In this document: positions 43,264-53,454 of the stretch, piece after piece
Position numbering within the stretch: position 1 is the stretch's first letter
How the letters are laid out: each line of letters begins with the position of its first letter
From: Enterobacterales bacterium
GTDB taxonomy: Bacteria; Pseudomonadota; Gammaproteobacteria; Enterobacterales; Kangiellaceae
Assembly (NCBI GenBank): GCA_030949565.1
Contig: JAUZSK010000036.1
Coordinates: forward strand, 1-64,000
Reading direction: 5' to 3'
DNA: 64,000 nucleotides
Position numbers and translations under genes: made by a program
The notes under the pieces: generated by a model
What the model was told of the DNA's origin: nothing
What the model saw: only the letters and a program-made list of their open reading frames with translations
Databases searched by the model: none

Positions 43264-45096
43264 ATGTCAACACAACAAGAAGATAAATCTTCAAAAGAAC
43301 CCACGTTTAGTGATCTTGCTTTACCGGAAGAGCTGAATAGAATATTAAGTGAGGTCGGATATGAAAAACCGTCTCCGATCCAGGCTGAGGCTATTCCGGT
43401 ATTACTCGCGGGCAAGGATATTATTGGCCAAGCGCAAACCGGCACGGGTAAAACGGCTGCTTTTGCATTGCCTTTATTAGCCAAAATAGATATTAAGTTA
43501 AAGCAACCTCAAGCTTTGGTTCTAGCGCCGACTAGGGAGTTAGCCATTCAAGTGGCAGAGGCGATAAATACATATGCCAAATACCTTAAAGGACTGCAGG
43601 TTGTTCCTATCTATGGCGGTCAGTCTTTTCCTATTCAGCTAAAGCAATTAGCTCGAGGCCCACAAGTGATAGTCGGTACACCAGGACGAGTGATGGATCA
43701 TATGCGTAAAGGTAAAATCAAATGGGATGCAATGCATACTTTGGTTTTGGATGAAGCAGATGAAATGCTACGTATGGGATTTTTAGAGGATGTTGAGTGG
43801 GTGTTAGAACAAACCCCTAGTAACCGACAGATCGCATTGTTTTCAGCGACTATGCCAAAAGAAGTAAAGCGAGTTGCAGAGCGATTTTTGAATAAACCGA
43901 GAGAAATAAGAATAAAAACTAAAACTGCTACGGCAAGTACCATTGACCAATCTTATTTAACTGTGTCTCACCATAATAAAATTGATGCCTTGACTCGAAT
44001 TTTAGAAGTGGAAGAAACGGATGCGATGATAATTTTTGCTAGAACCAAAAATGCCACAACTGAGCTGGCTGATCGATTATCCGCAAGAGGTTTTGCAGCC
44101 GCAGCAATCAATGGCGATATGGCCCAAGCGGCAAGAGAAAAAACTATTGAGCAGTTAAAAAATGGGCGTTTAGATATTCTGGTAGCGACGGATGTGGCGG
44201 CTAGAGGGCTGGATGTAACCCGAATTTCACACGTTATTAATTATGATATTACTCAGGATGTTGAATCCTATGTCCACAGAATTGGACGAACCGGTCGAGC
44301 AGGCCGTGAAGGCAAAGCGATTTTATTTGTAACGCCTAGAGAAAAGCGTATGCTTTACTTGATTGAAAAAACCACAGGTAAAAAAATAAACAGAATTGCT
44401 TTACCATCAACCGATCAAATTAATGACCAACGTGTTGAACGTTTTAAAGCTAAAATTACTGAAAAAATTAATTCTGCTGAATTAGCGCCTTATTTAGAAA
44501 TTTTACAAAATTATCAGTTAGAAACAGATCAAACGGGTATTCAGATTGCCGCTGCATTGGCCAGTCTTGCACATGAAAAAAGCCCTCTATTAGTAGAGGA
44601 TATGCCTTCACCGAAAGCCGCGCGCAAAGAAAGGCCGCAAACAGATTATGGTCGTTCTAGTGAGCGCAAACCGCGACGAAACAATAAATCCGGAGAAAGC
44701 CGAAGTGGTAAAGATTTTAGTCGAGATGCTGATAGGTTAGCGGAATACCCCGATATAGAAATGCGTCGCTATGTAATGATGGTTGGCTTTAATGCAGGCA
44801 TTAAACCAGGTAATGTGGTGGGAGCTATCGCTAACGAAATAGATATTGAAAGCCAGTACATCGGTCATATAAAAATTTACGATGATTTTTCTACGGTTGA
44901 TCTACCTGGTAAATTACCCAAGTCTTCTTTATCTCATTTAAAAAAGGTAAGGCTTTGCGGTAAACCAATGAATCTTACTAAAGCAGATGATTTTAATTTT
45001 GGAAAACTAAAATCGGCGGGTGATAATCATCAAGATCGCAAAGAGCATTCCGCTGGAAAAAAATATAATAAAAAGCCTCGGCGCTCTAAAAATTAA
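43264..45096 (+). CDS. deaD: DEAD-box RNA helicase, DeaD/CsdA type
   Basis: ATP-dependent RNA helicase; the CsdA type helps ribosome assembly and mRNA unwinding in the cold. In order: Q-motif with GYEKPSPIQAEAIP, Walker A AQTGTGKTAAF (about residues 58-68), LDEADEML (about 163), LFSATMPKE and HRIGRTGRAGREG. A basic linker is followed by a DbpA-type RNA-binding domain (about residues 490-560) and a basic tail. Its 610 residues match CsdA (629). A palindrome overlies the putative promoter, and a terminator follows. Confidence 0.93.
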   Translation: MSTQQEDKSSKEPTFSDLALPEELNRILSEVGYEKPSPIQAEAIPVLLAGKDIIGQAQTGTGKTAAFALPLLAKIDIKLKQPQALVLAPTRELAIQVAEAINTYAKYLKGLQVVPIYGGQSFPIQLKQLARGPQVIVGTPGRVMDHMRKGKIKWDAMHTLVLDEADEMLRMGFLEDVEWVLEQTPSNRQIALFSATMPKEVKRVAERFLNKPREIRIKTKTATASTIDQSYLTVSHHNKIDALTRILEVEETDAMIIFARTKNATTELADRLSARGFAAAAINGDMAQAAREKTIEQLKNGRLDILVATDVAARGLDVTRISHVINYDITQDVESYVHRIGRTGRAGREGKAILFVTPREKRMLYLIEKTTGKKINRIALPSTDQINDQRVERFKAKITEKINSAELAPYLEILQNYQLETDQTGIQIAAALASLAHEKSPLLVEDMPSPKAARKERPQTDYGRSSERKPRRNNKSGESRSGKDFSRDADRLAEYPDIEMRRYVMMVGFNAGIKPGNVVGAIANEIDIESQYIGHIKIYDDFSTVDLPGKLPKSSLSHLKKVRLCGKPMNLTKADDFNFGKLKSAGDNHQDRKEHSAGKKYNKKPRRSKN

Positions 45097-45114
45097 TATA
45101 CTTTAGAACCAATA

Positions 45115-45148
45115 AAAAATGGGCTATTTAAAGGCCCATTTTTTTTGC
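45115..45148 (+). terminator. Terminator after deaD
   Basis: AATGGGC and GCCCATT form a perfect 7-bp stem with T8 following. Confidence 0.9.
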
Positions 45149-45233
45149 CTAAATTTGGAGGCGTTAGTCTTTTTTATATCAAAAAGAAACAGCTCTATTG
45201 ACCGAATTGTTTCCAATTTCCGTTGAATACTGG

Positions 45234-47316
45234 CTACCAGATTTTCACTCTTTCTTCTGGCGCTCGATACATCTTGTCTTCTTGTTTAACTTGATAGGCC
45301 TTCATAAATTCCGGCATATTCATTAGTGTACCATTGCCACGGTAAGGTGCTGGAGAATGAGGGTCGGTTGCCAGTCGACTGCGGAGTGCTTCCTCTCTAA
45401 ATTTATAAGCCCAGACCTGTGCCCAGCCCATAAAGAAACGCTCTTCACCACTAAAACCATCAATAACCGGTGAAGGTTTACCTCTTTGAGACAATTCAAA
45501 CGCTCTGTGAGCGATAGTTAGTCCGCCCAAGTCTCCTATATTTTCTCCAAGAGTCATTTCTCCATCGATCTGTTCGCCGGGTAGTGGCTCAAATTTTGAG
45601 TATTGATCAGCGAGTTGTTTAGTGCGAAGTTTAAATTCCTTTAAATCTTTTTCTGTCCACCAGTTTCTAAGAACACCATCACCATCCGATTTAGCCCCTT
45701 GGTCATCAAAACCATGGCCCATTTCGTGACCTATAACGCCACCAATAGCTCCATAGTTTACCGCATCATCGGCATTCATATCAAAGAAAGGTGGTTGTAA
45801 TATTGCGGCAGGAAATACTATTTCATTCATACTTGAATTATAGTAAGCATTGACTGTTTGTGGAGACATCCCCCATTCCGTTCTATCGATAGGTTTACCT
45901 AGTTTATTTATTTCTTTTTGATGACGGAATATTGAAGCACGTTTAAAATTACCGGCTAAATCATCCGCTTTAATTTCTAAAGCCGAGTAGTCACGCCATT
46001 TATCGGGATAACCAATTTTAGGTGTAAACTTGGCAAGCTTGTCTAAGGCTTGAGTTTTCGTTTCATCACTCATCCAATCAAGATTGATGATTGCATCCTT
46101 GTAGGCTGCGCGTAAATTTTCTACCAGTGTCACCATTTTAGCCTTGGCTTCAGGGGTAAAATGTTTTTTGACATAGATCTTGCCAACGACTTCACCCGCA
46201 CCGCCGGACTGCACTATCGGCATTTCGCGTCCATGCGTGCTATCAGCTGGCTTAGGGCGTACCATGAAGCTTGGTAGAATAAAAATCAAAGTGAGCTTGT
46301 TCAAAATCACCGCTCAAAATACCTGAGGCTGAATTAATTAAGGTCCACTTGAAATATGTCTGCCAAGTATCCAATGATGTTTTGGCAAATAAATTAGAGA
46401 AGGCAGCAAAATAACTTTTCTCACGAATAATTGTTTTCGTTTGGTTGCCGATGCCAGCACGGTTAAAATAAAGCTTCCAATTGAAATTAGGCATCATACT
46501 TGATAGCTGTTCAAGGGTTAGTTTGTTATAGGTTTTGTTGCGATCACGACGGTCTTTTCTATCCCAATGTAGATCAGCGACTTGAGTTTCAAAAGACATA
46601 ATTTGGTCAGCTTTTTGCGCACTATTTGCAATGCCAGCAAGCGATAACATTTTTTCAATATGCGCGACATAGTCTTGACGCAAATGCTCAGATTTTTTGT
46701 CTTGTTTGAAGTAATATTTTTTGTCCGGTAGACCAAGTCCCGATTGGGTGAAGAAAGTAATATACTCGGTTGGATTTTTTGAATCGTTATTTACCCAAAA
46801 TCCAAAGGGAGCATCAGAACCTATCATTTGGCTTTCGGCGAAATATCCAGCGACATCATCTAGAGTAGCTAGCGCATCTATTTTTTTAAATTCTGCAACC
46901 AGTGGTGATTTGCCTAACTGGTTTAATTTTTCTGTGTTCATAAAGCTACGATAAAGATCGCCGACTTTTTGTGCATCCGAGCCGGGCTCGACATTTTTTA
47001 GCTTCGAGGTTTCTTCAATAATGGCTTTAACGTCACTGCGAGACTTTTCTCGTAAAGCGGTAAATGCACCATAGGTTGACTTATCTTCTGGTATTTCGGT
47101 TTTATCTAACCAGTTGCCATTGACGTATCGATAAAAGTCATCCTGAGGCCGTATGCTATGGTCAATATTATCTAAATAGATACCTGATGACTTGGAGCTA
47201 ATTGGGGTTGACTTAGAGCTGGTATCTTTTGGATCGCTACAAGCACTAATAAAAGCAACGCTTAAAGCACCAATCATGAAGGATTTGGTTAAGTGTTTTA
47301 TGGATTGATATTTCAC
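45234..47316 (-). CDS. M13 (neprilysin-type) zinc metallopeptidase lipoprotein (frame broken)
   Basis: Envelope endopeptidase of the M13/PepO family, about 690 residues. A lipoprotein signal ends at FISAC (Cys26). The N-terminal cap domain runs from DDFYRYVNGNWL. The catalytic region has IGHEMGHGFDDQGA (HExxH) and GENIGDLGG (third zinc ligand Glu and conserved Asp), then a conserved ending ERVKIW. The reading frame fails between about 46200 and 46262, after FDFYSTKLHGT and before GEVVGKIYVKKHF; short stretches of other frames there (WTRNADSAV) resemble the expected family linker, so more than one indel may lie in these 60 bases. I read it as one gene. The substrate is unknown. Confidence 0.9.
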
Positions 47317-47587
47317 AGAGGTCTCCCTTATATCTAGTAATTATTTTAATTTGCGGCTCAAAATGGTCAGAATTCGGTTTCTAAAACCATGAAAGTGGTC
47401 AAGAATCTAATTTTGCACGCATCAAACCATATTTATTCCTGCAAATGCAAGGATAGTGAGGTTAAAATCGTTACTGAATATGAACAAATCAACTATTTAA
47501 ACTAGAATGAGAGATAGAAGCCATTTTACCGGATGGTTTTCTGACGATTATTTCAAAAATTAAGCTACATAGAGATTTAGAAGCCTT
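47317..47587. other. Divergent intergenic region
   Basis: 271 AT-rich bases between the M13 gene (minus) and the QueF-like gene (plus). It must carry both promoters. No ORF or strong hairpin was seen. Confidence 0.4.
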
Positions 47588-48024
47588 ATGACTGATACAG
47601 TGAAAACCTACGAATCAATAGATGCTGGATTACTACTAGCATTACCTAATCCATCGAAATCCGCCTATGAGATCAAGATAAAATTCCGGAGTTTACTTTC
47701 CTTGGTGTGGGTGGTCAGCCTGATTTTGCCCAAATATTTCTAACTTTTTACCCAGGTAAGAAAATAATTGAGCTAAAGGCGTTAAAGCTTTATGTGTATC
47801 AGTTGCGAGATATCATCGTCTCTTACGAGCGGCTAATCAACATAATCTACGATCATTTAATGGAAACCTTTGACGCTGATCGACTAAGAATCGTGATGCA
47901 TTGTAATCCTCGTGGCGGTATTAGTTCGCATCTGACCATCGATTCTGACTGGAAAAGCCGTGGCGGCGAAGAAAAATACAAAGATTGGGTGGGTACTTCC
48001 GAAGAGTGGATACGACCTAATTAA
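47588..48024 (+). CDS. QueF-like T-fold protein lacking the nucleophilic cysteine (frame broken)
   Basis: Homologue of preQ0 reductase QueF (unimodular type), which reduces a nitrile with NADPH in queuosine synthesis. One A added to the run 47680-47683 joins NPSKSAYEIKIK to IPEFTFLGVGGQPDFAQI and gives 145 residues. Retained features are GQPDF (the catalytic Asp), IIELKALKLY (matching VESKSLKLY), the Glu in SYERL where QueF has FHED, and NPRGGIS. The usual TSLCPxTGQPDF carries the catalytic Cys; here the stretch is TFLGVGGQPDF, with Gly in place of Cys and one residue fewer. This suggests a protein that cannot form the thioimide intermediate. It ends with an extra acidic tail DWVGTSEEWIRPN. 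Its role is unknown. Confidence 0.8.
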
Positions 48025-48040
48025 TCGAGGGTTTAGTAGG

Positions 48041-48526
48041 TTACTCTGGATGACCAATCGGTATGATCTTAGCCCGACTTTCTATTTTCTTAAAAATGCT
48101 AGTGACTGAGGGTTGTGCTGCGATATCGATGGTCATACCATAGTATTCAAGATCTGAATCACTAAACAGTTTATTTATTCTTTCTGATTTATGTAGAGAA
48201 ATCAGAATAAAACGAATTAATTGATTTTCTTCAAGCTGCGCAATGAGAGCCTCGTAATCAGCCTGGTTTACGTCCTTTATCTTTTTGAAGTGCCCAGTAA
48301 GTTTAGGCTCCAAGCCAAATACAACGTCTAATTGTTGCATGCAATAACCCGCTTTGTCAAAAATAGGTTCTGCTTGATTAAGGGTAATGATAATTGATTT
48401 TATTTTTTCGGAACTAAGGTCATTAAGACGACTAAAAGGCGACTGATCGCCCCGGTCTGACTCCCTTTGCTTAGCAGCAGAACCGTGTTTTTTTTGTTTT
48501 TCGAAAAATCGACCAAGCATCTTCAA
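48041..48526 (-). CDS. Hypothetical protein, 161 residues
   Basis: A charged, soluble, mostly helical product with a basic, polar N terminus (FFEKQKKHGSAAKQRESDRG) and no signal peptide or membrane segment. I recognise no domain. It is convergent with the QueF-like gene, 17 bases apart. Codon use looks normal, and the frame is intact from ATG to stop, so it is probably a real gene. No function is proposed. Confidence 0.6.
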   Translation of the reverse strand: MKMLGRFFEKQKKHGSAAKQRESDRGDQSPFSRLNDLSSEKIKSIIITLNQAEPIFDKAGYCMQQLDVVFGLEPKLTGHFKKIKDVNQADYEALIAQLEENQLIRFILISLHKSERINKLFSDSDLEYYGMTIDIAAQPSVTSIFKKIESRAKIIPIGHPE

Positions 48527-48751
48527 TTAAGGCTTCTATTAGCATAAGTGAGTGAGCTTACTTTAACACGCCCGTCTTTGGAACTCCAATTATCTTAAAT
48601 TGAGATTTAAAATACTTACTTGAATGTAAATATTACCGGTTTTTCTACTATTCCAATCTGGTAGACTCAGTGGGCTATGTGGCTTTATTTTGTGCTGCAT
48701 CGCATTAACAATAAAACGGATAAACCTACAAACAAAAACAGGATCATGACA

Positions 48752-51700
48752 ATGAAAAAAATAGTAACGACGATTGGTTTAGCCGCTCTCGTATCTATAC
48801 CTGCTTTTGTAGGCGCCGCAGACAAGGTTGGTTTTAATAAAACCGTCACTCAATCTGCGCAAGTAAAGATCTCAAAACCTTTACGGGAGCTTGCAAAACC
48901 TCAGCCGGTATTAACTAAAGAGCGCAAATTTAAAATTATGGCATCAGGCGATCAAGTACCTGGTTACGGGATTGTTAAAGAAATCCCCAATCGCTTTCCT
49001 TACAAAAATCGTGTAATGAAGCAAGCAGAAGGTTTTGTTGATACCGCTGCTCAAACAAGTATGAAAAAACGCGCAAACGGCGTTTTAGCTCCCACTCTTG
49101 GCGTAAGCTTTGATGGTGTGGGTAATATTAATGGTGTTGCTCCCCCGGATACAAACGGTGAAGTTGGACCAAACCATTATGTACAAACAGTCAATCTTTC
49201 GATGGCGGTGTGGGACAAGACGGGTAATCAGTTGATGGCACCGACCAATACCAATGTTTTATGGACTGGTTTTGGTGGTATTTGTGAAAACCAAAATGAT
49301 GGTGACCCTATCGTGCTTTATGATAGTGCTGCTGATCGTTGGTTAATCAGTCAGTTTGCCTTAAATGGGACTGACAATCACCAATGTATCGCTATTTCGA
49401 CCACCGCTGACCCAACTGGATCTTACTTCCTTTATGACTTCCTATACGGTGCCTTAATGAATGATTACCCTCATTTTGGTATTTGGACCGATGGTTATTA
49501 CATGGGTGCCAACCAGTTCGATTCAACCAACGGTTTTTCTTTTGAAGGCGGCGGTGTGGTTGCTTATGAAAGAGACAAAATGTTAATTGGTGCGGTTGCA
49601 CAGCAGGTTAAATTTGACATGAATGGCTCGACGCCAACAGTGTTTACTGCGATGCCACTTGATATGGACGGTCTATTGCCTCCACCAGCGGGTGCAAACG
49701 AGTACTTTATCTGGTCAAGTTTAGATTCTCTGGATAATTTGCAAGTTTGGGAATTCGCCGTTGACTGGGCTAACCCTGGTGCTTCTACTTTTACCCAGGT
49801 TACTAGCATTCCTGTGACGCCTTATTCTAGTGCGCCGTCTATTACTCAACCAAATGGTAGCTCATTAGATTCTTTAAGTATTCGTTCTATGTTTAGAGCG
49901 GCTTATCGAAATCTTGATGGTCAAGGCAAAATTGTTTTTACTCACAATATTGCAGCACCTGCTGGTCAAGGCCAAACAGCGTTACGTTGGTATGAAATCG
50001 ACGTCGACCAAAACGCTGGAACGGCTACTTTAGCTCAAGAAAGCACTTTTGCTCCCGATCAGACTTCTCGTTGGATGGGTTCTGGCGCAATGGATGTTAA
50101 TGGAAACATTGCTTTTGGTTATAGTATGGCGAGTTCCACTATGGAACCTTCTATCGGTGCTGCGACACGTTTAGTAACCGATCCTGCCAATACTTTAACT
50201 GACGAAGTTATGTTAAAAGCAGGTGAAGGCTCTCAATCAGGTACTAGCCGTTGGGGTGATTACTCTAATTTGAGTATCGATCCAGTGGATGATTGTACTT
50301 TTTGGTTCACAACTGAATACTATAAATTAGCCGATAGCGGAAGTATTGCATGGTCAACTCATGTGTCTAGCTTTAAGATCCCAACTTGTGTTGCTGGTCC
50401 TCGAGGTGAAATTGCTGGTACGGTTACAGATGCTGTGAGCGGTGATCCTATCCCTTATGCGACAGTAACAGCGGGTATCGGATCAACTCGTACCGATGCA
50501 AATGGTAACTATTTAATTACATTACCGGTTGGCAATCATGATGTATCCGCTACTAAATATGGTTGGGTTTCTAACACACCTATTACAGTAGCAGTGCTTG
50601 AAGATCAAACCGTTACTGGTGATGTTGCACTTAATGGTGCAGTACCTGTAGTTGTTTCTGGTCATGTTGACGATGCTGGCGGTTCCGGTTTATCGCTTTA
50701 TGCTAAAGTGAGTGTTAGCGTGCCTGGCGATACCATCGTTACCTATACCAATCCTGAAACTGGCAACTATACTGTTAACCTTTTTGAAGGAACAACAGTC
50801 AGTTTGACAGCCAGTGAGATGGGTGTTGGCGGATTCTTAGATCAGACAATCAGCTTATTACCATCCAATGGTGCGCCCTTGCAACCACAAGGTGGCGTTG
50901 ATTTCTCTCTAGCACCAAACTCAAACTGTACAGCTCCTGGTTATGCTTTTGTTGACCCAGCATTTTATGAAGGGTTTGATGTATTTCCAGCCACTGGATG
51001 GACCGTTGTTGATGCTTCTGGTGTAGGAGCGCTGTGGGATTCTTATCTCGCAAATGGTCGTGCTATTGCTGGTGTACAACCGGATGCCGCTATGGCAGAT
51101 TCCGATGCCGCAGGTCCTGGTAGTAGCACAGATACCTCTCTAGTTTCACCGGTTATCACTGTCGCTAGCTTAAGTACTTTTGTACTTGAATTTGATGGCT
51201 ACTTTAGACCTCTTGGCGCGAGTCGCGTTGATGTTGACGTTAGTTCAGATGGCGGCGCTTGGGTTAATGTTGGAAATATCGCAGGTGTTCGTTCTTTGGA
51301 CCCCTATGCGATTGATTTAACACCTCAAATTGGCGCAGCTACTAGCTTCCAAGTCAGATTCCGCTTCACCGCTGGATGGGATTGGTACACGGTTGTTGAT
51401 AATGTTCGATTTGGTAATCGTGGTTGTGCACCTGCCGTTGCTGGAGACTTAGTTTCTGGTTATGTGGTTGATACTAACAACGGTAATTCATTAACGGGCG
51501 CAACGGTATCATTGGATGGTATGTGGGCGACAACTACTGTATCTACTCCAATGGATATGGCACTTAACGATGGTTTCTTCCAAGTGTTTGTTCCTGCAAC
51601 TACGGCATTAATTGAAGTGGCTGAAGTGAACTACGTAACGGCAACACCTACTGTGGCAGATATTACTCTAGCAACACCTATTAGTTTAGATGCTGGTATG

Positions 51701-53299
51701 ATTGATGTAGCACCAGGCTCATTGTCTGCTAGTATGACTGCTGGTCGTGCTTCAGCTGATTCGCTCACCGTTAGCAATAATGGTTCTGCAGCGGCTGATT
51801 TTGCTTCATTCTTTATCAATGGAAACCCAAATAAAGTGATAAATGGACCTTTTGATCCAGCTATCCGTCATATGGGACCAAAAGATTTAAATGATATGAG
51901 TGCTGCTAAAATCCGTCACTTCCCTGAAGTGATTGTTGATGCTCTTGCTCCTGGTGAAATTGTTGGATTCTTCCCAACAAACCTAGCCTTTGGTTGGGGT
52001 GTCTCTCGAGACCGTGTCACTGGTGAGTTCTGGGTAGGCGATTTAGTCTTAGGTGGTGCAGCGGCTGATTTGACTTGGCGTTATGATGCAGGTGGTAATT
52101 TAACTGCAGATAGCATCGATTCTAACTTCGGTGGTGTATTCCATGCGGATTCTACCTTCAATCAACGGACTGGAATGTTATGGTCAGTTAATGTTGGTGG
52201 TGATAACTGTATCCATGAAATGGATACCTCTACTTTAACCCAAACAGGTAACACTATCTGTCCAGCGTTTAGTAGTTCGCAACGTGGTCTAGCTTATGAC
52301 CCGATCACCGATACTTTCTATTCGGGTTCTTGGAATGACGGTACTATTCATCAGTTTACCACTGATGGCGTTATCATTCGTTCTGTGAACGTGGGTCTTC
52401 CGATTGCTGGTTTAGCCTTTAACTCAGGTACTAACCACTTGTTTATCAGTGCTAATGGCAGCAGTGGCGCAGGCGATTTTGACATTATTGTGGTCAATGC
52501 CGCATCACCTACTTTAGTTAAAGTGGGTGGCTATGATATTACACTTGATGTCGATGGTGACGGAGTTGGGGATGATGTTATTTCTGACAATGGACAAGCC
52601 GGTTTAGATATTGACTGTAACGGTAACCTTTGGATCACTGAGCAGAATCAACAGTTTGTCGTTGGTTTCCAATCAGGTGAAACAGGTGCTTGTGAGTGGA
52701 ATAACGTGCCTTGGTTATCAACTGATATCCGCAGTGGAACTTTAGCTGCCGGTGATTCTACCCAGGTTAATGTTAGTTTTGACTCTGCCGGTATGATGGC
52801 TGGTACTTATGATGCGAGTATTGTTTATGCGAACAACACACCTTACGGTGAAACGGTTGTTCCTGTTAGCATGACTCTATCTGAGCCACAATACGGTGCA
52901 CCGCAGTTTGCCGTTTCTTCTGTTGCAGTTTTCGAGCAGGATACCGCTGTGATTACTGTCAATCGAGTCGGTGGTTCAGACTATCCAATCAGTGTTGACT
53001 ATTCAACCGCTGATGGATCGGCTAGCACTTTAAGCTATAACTCAACCTCGGGTACGTTAAATTGGGATGATTTTGATGCAAGTCCAAAGACTTTCACTAT
53101 CTCCACACTTAACGTGAATGAGACTTCGGCATTTGTTGTGTCGCTTTCTAATCCTCAAGGTGGAGCCGCAATGGGCAGTCGAAGCGTTATGACTGTTACT
53201 GTTAAGAAACGACCAGAAGGTGGTTCTTTCGGTATTCCATTGTTAATGTTGTTTGCTATGGCTGGACTTCTTCGTCGAAGAAAAGTTAAAGCTAAATAG
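48752..53299 (+). CDS. Large secreted GlyGly-CTERM protein with Calx-beta domain
   Basis: A 1515-residue exported protein. ATG 48752 (AGGA 8 bases upstream) begins a signal peptide MKKIVTTIGLAALVSIPAF. A basic pro-like segment with ISKPL and PNRFPYKN (about residues 40-90) precedes a large N-terminal domain starting GVSFDGVGNINGVAPPDTNG. A carboxypeptidase-regulatory-like domain starts at RGEIAGTVTDAVSG (near 550), with a similar unit later; a MAM-like domain begins at FYEGFDVFPATGWTVVD; a propeller-like region follows. A Calx-beta domain (FAVSSVAVFEQDTAVITVNR) precedes the C-terminal GGSFGIPLLMLFAMAGLLRR tail, a GlyGly-CTERM sorting signal (rhombosortase, then surface release). No catalytic site is recognised. 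It is followed by a terminator and a small gene whose product resembles its N terminus. Confidence 0.85.
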   Translation: MKKIVTTIGLAALVSIPAFVGAADKVGFNKTVTQSAQVKISKPLRELAKPQPVLTKERKFKIMASGDQVPGYGIVKEIPNRFPYKNRVMKQAEGFVDTAAQTSMKKRANGVLAPTLGVSFDGVGNINGVAPPDTNGEVGPNHYVQTVNLSMAVWDKTGNQLMAPTNTNVLWTGFGGICENQNDGDPIVLYDSAADRWLISQFALNGTDNHQCIAISTTADPTGSYFLYDFLYGALMNDYPHFGIWTDGYYMGANQFDSTNGFSFEGGGVVAYERDKMLIGAVAQQVKFDMNGSTPTVFTAMPLDMDGLLPPPAGANEYFIWSSLDSLDNLQVWEFAVDWANPGASTFTQVTSIPVTPYSSAPSITQPNGSSLDSLSIRSMFRAAYRNLDGQGKIVFTHNIAAPAGQGQTALRWYEIDVDQNAGTATLAQESTFAPDQTSRWMGSGAMDVNGNIAFGYSMASSTMEPSIGAATRLVTDPANTLTDEVMLKAGEGSQSGTSRWGDYSNLSIDPVDDCTFWFTTEYYKLADSGSIAWSTHVSSFKIPTCVAGPRGEIAGTVTDAVSGDPIPYATVTAGIGSTRTDANGNYLITLPVGNHDVSATKYGWVSNTPITVAVLEDQTVTGDVALNGAVPVVVSGHVDDAGGSGLSLYAKVSVSVPGDTIVTYTNPETGNYTVNLFEGTTVSLTASEMGVGGFLDQTISLLPSNGAPLQPQGGVDFSLAPNSNCTAPGYAFVDPAFYEGFDVFPATGWTVVDASGVGALWDSYLANGRAIAGVQPDAAMADSDAAGPGSSTDTSLVSPVITVASLSTFVLEFDGYFRPLGASRVDVDVSSDGGAWVNVGNIAGVRSLDPYAIDLTPQIGAATSFQVRFRFTAGWDWYTVVDNVRFGNRGCAPAVAGDLVSGYVVDTNNGNSLTGATVSLDGMWATTTVSTPMDMALNDGFFQVFVPATTALIEVAEVNYVTATPTVADITLATPISLDAGMIDVAPGSLSASMTAGRASADSLTVSNNGSAAADFASFFINGNPNKVINGPFDPAIRHMGPKDLNDMSAAKIRHFPEVIVDALAPGEIVGFFPTNLAFGWGVSRDRVTGEFWVGDLVLGGAAADLTWRYDAGGNLTADSIDSNFGGVFHADSTFNQRTGMLWSVNVGGDNCIHEMDTSTLTQTGNTICPAFSSSQRGLAYDPITDTFYSGSWNDGTIHQFTTDGVIIRSVNVGLPIAGLAFNSGTNHLFISANGSSGAGDFDIIVVNAASPTLVKVGGYDITLDVDGDGVGDDVISDNGQAGLDIDCNGNLWITEQNQQFVVGFQSGETGACEWNNVPWLSTDIRSGTLAAGDSTQVNVSFDSAGMMAGTYDASIVYANNTPYGETVVPVSMTLSEPQYGAPQFAVSSVAVFEQDTAVITVNRVGGSDYPISVDYSTADGSASTLSYNSTSGTLNWDDFDASPKTFTISTLNVNETSAFVVSLSNPQGGAAMGSRSVMTVTVKKRPEGGSFGIPLLMLFAMAGLLRRRKVKAK

Positions 53300-53342
53300 T
53301 CGAACTAGTAGGAAGCATCGCTTCCTACGAAACGATAAAATT

Positions 53343-53379
53343 AAAAAGCCAACAACTTAGGTTGTTGGCTTTTTTTTAT
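53343..53379 (+). terminator. Strong terminator after the GlyGly-CTERM gene
   Basis: AAAAGCCAACAAC-TTAG-GTTGTTGGCTTTTTTTT: a perfect stem of at least 9 bp followed by T8. Confidence 0.95.
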
Positions 53380-53454
53380 TCAAATTGGGCTTCATTTAAG
53401 GTAAGCTCTTAGCTTTCTAGGATGCAAAAGGCTTTAGGAAGAGAGGGGACACTT

